From Chloroflexota bacterium (lineage in GTDB: Bacteria; Cyanobacteriota; Vampirovibrionia; Obscuribacterales; Obscuribacteraceae): 17,260 nt of DNA. Location of the stretch: contig SBAT01000192.1 of assembly GCA_005240105.1 (NCBI GenBank), positions 1 to 17,260 on the forward strand, written 5' to 3'. Positions within the stretch are counted from its first letter, which is position 1. The number at the start of each line of letters is the position of its first letter. Positions 13,900 to 17,260 of this stretch are shown here, piece by piece. The notes below the pieces were generated by a model that made no database searches, had not been told where the DNA came from, and saw only the letters and a program-made list of their open reading frames with translations. A program made the translations under genes and the position numbers.

Positions 13900-14643
13900 T
13901 TATTCGCTACTCTCGCCAGACCCAGTCCGTTGGAAGCCTTCGGCGATAAGTTGGTAGCCGCCGCCGTAGACGGTCTTGATGTACTTCCTGTCGCCTGTTT
14001 CTAGGCGTGTACGCAGGTGGCGGATGTGTACGCGGATGGTGTCTACATCATCGTCAGGCGAATAGCCCCAGACTTCTTCCAGGAGCTTGCCTGTGGATAC
14101 TGTTTGACCGTGGTGTTGCATCAAGCAGTGCAGGATTTCAAATTCGGTTGGCGTCAGCTTGACAATCTTGTCCCTAACTTTTGCCTGCAGATTCTCAGGA
14201 ATGAGCGTTATCTCACCAGCTGTAAGAATTTCCGGCAAAGAAGCCGACGGAGGAACCGTTCCAGCACGGCGCAGAAGCGCTCTTACGCGTACCTGTAGCT
14301 CCGGAATCTCAAAAGGTTTGACCAAGTAGTCGTCAGCACCGGAATCAAAACCGCTGACCTTGTCATGAGTCATGCCAAGAGCTGTAAGCATCAAGACGGG
14401 AATACTTTGTGTCACTGGGTTTTGTCTGAGGCGTTGGCAAACGGTGAAGCCGTCCAGATCTGGCATCATGACATCCAGGACAATCAAGTCCGGGCGGTTT
14501 TGCTGAGCGAGGGCCAATCCCTTGATACCGTCGGCGGCAGTGGCTACCTGGTGTCCCAGCAGCTCGAGGTTTACTTTGACCAATTCAGCAATTGCTTGGT
14601 CGTCATCGATTACTAGGATCCTGCTCAAGTTCATACTCCCCAT
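13900..14643 (-). CDS. OmpR-family response regulator (RpaA/RpaB-like)
   Basis: A 247-residue DNA-binding response regulator. The receiver domain (about 7-122) has IDDD (12-15), phospho-acceptor D57 in LDVMMPD, T87 and K109 in VKPFE, all intact. The winged-helix domain (about 140-235) shows KLTPTEFEILHCLMQ, a recognition-helix region VDTIRVHIRHLRTRLE, and the wing IKTVYGGGYQL. It should be phosphorylated by a histidine kinase not found here and bind direct-repeat promoter sites. ATG 14643 has AGG seven bases upstream; a second ATG three codons in has a GGGGAG that is too close to use. It starts 35 bases after the PlsY-HtrA gene and is probably cotranscribed with it. Placing it with cyanobacterial RpaA/RpaB is a guess from overall sequence style. 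Confidence 0.93.
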   Translation of the reverse strand: MGSMNLSRILVIDDDQAIAELVKVNLELLGHQVATAADGIKGLALAQQNRPDLIVLDVMMPDLDGFTVCQRLRQNPVTQSIPVLMLTALGMTHDKVSGFDSGADDYLVKPFEIPELQVRVRALLRRAGTVPPSASLPEILTAGEITLIPENLQAKVRDKIVKLTPTEFEILHCLMQHHGQTVSTGKLLEEVWGYSPDDDVDTIRVHIRHLRTRLETGDRKYIKTVYGGGYQLIAEGFQRTGSGESSE

Positions 14644-14678
14644 TTTCGGGCCTACTTCCCAACTGACTCTAAGACTAT

Positions 14679-16382
14679 TTACCCGGCATTTCCAACTGTC
14701 AATTTTAACGGCACTTTAATTAATTTGCCGTGCCTGAGAACACCCAATGTAACTATTTGTCCGGCTTTCAATTTATCAACATAAGACAATAGGTCATCAG
14801 CGGAGCGCACTTGCTGATTATCTACCATTGTGATTACATCCGCTTGCGTACTATCAACGGACTGGATGGTAAATCCACCTTGCTGATAAACAACATTTTT
14901 TGGTCCCTGGATACCGGCTTTAGCTGCCGGTCCATTGGGATCAAGTCGCATTACTCGAAGTCCGACATCTAGTTGTTGGACTGCTTCTATGCCTGTGTCG
15001 GGACGGATAATGCGGTGATGGGCAATCAATTCTGGGACTAAATTCTTGGCTATGTTGATTGGAATAGCAAACCCAAGACCGGCTGATTGACCAGCTCGGC
15101 TGAATATGGCTGTGGTGATGCCGACCATTTGTCCGGATGAGTCTAAAAGCGGGCCGCCGGAATTGCCTGGGTTTATCGCGGCGTCTGTTTGAATGATGCC
15201 TTTGATAAGCCTGCCGGAACCAGTTTGCATAGTGCGACCGGTGGATGACACGATGCCCACCGTGAGTGTGCGCTCTAATCCGAACGGATTGCCGATCGCC
15301 AGAACTTTTCTGCCTACTTCCAATTTTGATGAATCACCAAATGGAATAGTCGTTAGTCTGGTATTTGATGGTGGCACAATTTTGATAATTGCTAAGTCGT
15401 TTGCCGGATCTGTTCCGACAATATCGCCGGGTACATTCACCCCATTGTAGAGGGTGATACGTAAGCGCTGCGCACCTTCAATCACATGGTTGTTGGTGAG
15501 GATATATCCCTCGGGACTGATTATGACGCCTGAGCCGAAACCTTCACGCGGGATAGGCGCAAAGAAGAAGTCACTTTGCACTTGCGATGAAGTTGAGATG
15601 TTCACGACAGCCTGGTTGGTTGCTTTGTAGACTCGGATATTAACGGCTTCATCAGCGGAGATGCCGGAGTTATTACTTGGCGGTGACGCAGCTGGTTTTG
15701 ACCACGCTGCGGATTGAGAAAATAAAAGCGTGGTGATAATAAATGGTATCAGTGAGCTGAACAAGCGTTTTTCCTCTCCTCTCATGATGCGACCAATATT
15801 GTCTTTGTGCCTCCAGATAACATAGGAGGCTCCCAGGGCTATGTAAAGGACGTAAGGTAAAGGCGCTTTGTATGGATACGTGATTGTGGCAACTGAAATT
15901 ACAGCAGTGACTGCTGCAGTCATTGAGGCAATGCTGATGATGCGTGTGGTCAGACTAATGATGACAAAAACTGCAAACGTTATGGCTGCCGCTACTGGCT
16001 GCATAGCAATGACGTTGCCTAGCGCGGTAGCTGCGCTTTTGCCGCCTTTGAAATTCAAGAATATGGACTTGCTGTGCCCGATTAGCGTCATTGCTGCCAC
16101 TATTACAGGAACGATCATCCAATCGCTGTAAGGGACACTTTCCATCATTTGTGCTTTCTGCAGGAACATGGCCAACCAAACAGGGAAATAGCCCTTGAGG
16201 ACGTCGACGATAAGAACAAAAACTCCTGCTGCCTTGCCAACGTTGCGGGCTACGTTGGTTGCGCCGGTTGAACCCGAGCCAACTTCGCGAATGTCAATTC
16301 CTTTTATTTTCCCAACCCAGTATCCGGTTGGAATGGAACCTAGTAAATAACCTAATGCAATCAGCCCAAGTGCTGTAAGCAT
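14679..16382 (-). CDS. Fusion of PlsY glycerol-3-phosphate acyltransferase and HtrA/Deg serine protease
   Basis: One unbroken 567-residue frame. Residues 1-205 are a full PlsY, the membrane enzyme that acylates glycerol-3-phosphate from acyl-phosphate to start phospholipid synthesis. Present are GSIPTGYWVGK (15-25), VGSGSTGATNVAR (34-46; the usual GSGN is GSGS), DVLKG (60-64), GHSKSIFLNFKGGK (102-115) and the usual C-terminal RHKDNI. Residues 206-227 are hydrophobic and end in a signal-peptide-like SQSAAWS. Residues 245-445 are a trypsin-like protease with His299 (TNNHV), Asp329 (NDLAI) and Ser408 (GNSGGP); a PDZ domain spans about 465-560. PlsY is usually a separate protein of about 200 residues. 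GGAGG lies six bases before the ATG. It follows der by 12 bases. Internal initiation could also yield HtrA alone. A sequencing indel joining two genes cannot be excluded. Confidence 0.9.
   Translation of the reverse strand: MLTALGLIALGYLLGSIPTGYWVGKIKGIDIREVGSGSTGATNVARNVGKAAGVFVLIVDVLKGYFPVWLAMFLQKAQMMESVPYSDWMIVPVIVAAMTLIGHSKSIFLNFKGGKSAATALGNVIAMQPVAAAITFAVFVIISLTTRIISIASMTAAVTAVISVATITYPYKAPLPYVLYIALGASYVIWRHKDNIGRIMRGEEKRLFSSLIPFIITTLLFSQSAAWSKPAASPPSNNSGISADEAVNIRVYKATNQAVVNISTSSQVQSDFFFAPIPREGFGSGVIISPEGYILTNNHVIEGAQRLRITLYNGVNVPGDIVGTDPANDLAIIKIVPPSNTRLTTIPFGDSSKLEVGRKVLAIGNPFGLERTLTVGIVSSTGRTMQTGSGRLIKGIIQTDAAINPGNSGGPLLDSSGQMVGITTAIFSRAGQSAGLGFAIPINIAKNLVPELIAHHRIIRPDTGIEAVQQLDVGLRVMRLDPNGPAAKAGIQGPKNVVYQQGGFTIQSVDSTQADVITMVDNQQVRSADDLLSYVDKLKAGQIVTLGVLRHGKLIKVPLKLTVGNAG
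15762..15780 (-). promoter_or_regulatory. Possible internal ribosome site and TTG start for the HtrA part
   Basis: Within the PlsY-HtrA junction the minus strand reads AGGAGAGG (15780-15773), eight bases, then TTG (15764-15762) in frame. This would start an HtrA of 361 residues at the hydrophobic signal-like segment. ATG 15785 (residue 200) would give 368 residues with a more basic N-terminus but has no ribosome site. The purine run may simply reflect the Arg-Gly-Glu-Glu codons. Confidence 0.4.
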
Positions 16383-16394
16383 GAGTGTCCTCCG

Positions 16395-17260
16395 TCATTT
16401 TCTTTCTTTGGGTCGTGTTATCAATCTAATTGGCGTGCCGGAGAAACCGAAAGATTCTCTGATACGTCTTTCCAGGTAAGTGCGGTAGCTGTCGGTCAAA
16501 AGTTTGTTGTCGTTGACAAACAAAACAAATGTCGGCGGCAAGACCGAGACTTGCGTGCTGTAATACACTTTCAAGCGAGTGCCGCGTTTGGATGCCGGTG
16601 GCGGTGTAATGGACACGGCTTCGTTTATCACTTGGTTGATGAGCGATGTTGAAATGCGTCTTGTGCTTTCTTGCAAGGCGCGGTCGGCTGCTTCGATAAT
16701 TTTAGGCAATCGTTGTTTTGTATGCGCTGACGTGAAGACTATTTCAGCGTAGTGCAAGTGACGCAATTCGCGCTTTGTTTCCTCAATCAGGTCATTCATT
16801 TGTTGAGATGATCTGTCAGGAATCAGGTCCCATTTGTTGAGGACTAATACAACCGGCTTTCCGGCATCTTCTATCTTGCCGCCAATTTTTTGATCTTGAT
16901 CGGATATTGGTTGGCTCACATCCAGGATAAGTGCCACCACATCTGCTCGGCTAATAGCCCTTAACGAACGCACTACGGAAAATGCTTCGATGCCGTAATC
17001 AACTTTTGATTTGCGCCTGATGCCGGCTGTATCGATAAGGGTAATTTCGTGGCCCTTGTATTTGAACTTCGTATCGATAGCATCGCGTGTTGTGCCTGGC
17101 TCGGCGCTTACGATCATGCGCTGTGTGCCGGTCAAGACATTGACGATAGATGATTTGCCGACATTTGGTTTGCCGACAATTGCCAGCGAAAAGTCTTTTT
17201 TTGCTTCCGGCGCTTCGCCATCTTCGGTTATTTCATTTGATTCTTCCTCTTTGGGTGGAA
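16395..17260 (-). CDS. der: Ribosome-assembly GTPase Der (EngA), C-terminal part
   Basis: Der is a GTPase with two tandem G domains that acts in 50S subunit assembly. The window holds the acidic linker, the second G domain and the KH-like C-terminal domain; the first G domain lies beyond the window edge. The open frame runs through to the last base, so the ATG at 17135 is not the start. G2 motifs are GKPNVGKS (P-loop), PGTTRD, DTAG, NKWD and TSAH. The KH-like domain includes TPPPASKRGTRLKVYYSTQV and the usual ending FSGTPIRLITRPKERK. The stop is 12 bases before the PlsY-HtrA start, so the two are very likely in one operon. Confidence 0.95.
   Translation of the reverse strand, partial: PPKEEESNEITEDGEAPEAKKDFSLAIVGKPNVGKSSIVNVLTGTQRMIVSAEPGTTRDAIDTKFKYKGHEITLIDTAGIRRKSKVDYGIEAFSVVRSLRAISRADVVALILDVSQPISDQDQKIGGKIEDAGKPVVLVLNKWDLIPDRSSQQMNDLIEETKRELRHLHYAEIVFTSAHTKQRLPKIIEAADRALQESTRRISTSLINQVINEAVSITPPPASKRGTRLKVYYSTQVSVLPPTFVLFVNDNKLLTDSYRTYLERRIRESFGFSGTPIRLITRPKERK

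Overview
The window looks like ordinary chromosome from a bacterium of moderate GC content that uses the standard code, mostly ATG starts (a few GTG/TTG) and Shine-Dalgarno sites. The mix of genes suggests, without proving it, a Gram-negative-type member of the Cyanobacteriota/Melainabacteria (Vampirovibrionia) side of the tree. The pointers are a ferredoxin/metallo-beta-lactamase fusion like those of cyanobacteria and plants, an OmpR-type regulator of the RpaA/RpaB kind, an AlgI-type acetylation cluster, and a der-plsY-regulator block. No tRNA, rRNA, CRISPR array, transposase or phage gene was seen.

Layout. 1-183 is the start of groES (minus strand, cut by the window edge). 396-2066 (minus) is a GAF-GAF-GGDEF protein with a ruined catalytic motif but an intact c-di-GMP I-site. 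2178-2525 (plus) is a HIT/HINT nucleotide hydrolase, followed by a GC-rich hairpin repeat and a doubtful small ORF. 3052-3855 (minus) is a family 2 glycosyltransferase, divergent from a membrane protein with TPR repeats (3961-5154, plus). 5242-6453 (plus) is the first of four related SGNH-hydrolase-like membrane proteins. It converges with a response regulator that lacks a usable output domain (6454-7041, minus). 7177-8181 (plus) is the 4Fe-4S/metallo-beta-lactamase fusion.

8191-13524 (minus) is a tight four-gene operon: an AlgI-like MBOAT O-acyltransferase followed by three paralogous SGNH proteins. It has a clear sigma70-type promoter at 13686-13714 and a long leader with an attenuator-like hairpin. 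This looks like a cell-surface polysaccharide acylation system, with the MBOAT moving acyl groups across the membrane and the SGNH proteins transferring or removing them outside. The fourth SGNH copy and the glycosyltransferase lie a few kilobases away and may serve the same surface polymer.

13727-13874 is a 148-base inverted repeat whose arms carry different but each self-complementary small hairpins. Two related fragments lie at 5204-5236 and 13885-13897. The last block (minus, read from the window end inward) is der, then a fusion of PlsY acyltransferase with an HtrA/Deg protease, then an OmpR-family response regulator. The PlsY-HtrA fusion, with a possible internal translation start, and the MBOAT plus triplicated SGNH operon are the most unusual items.
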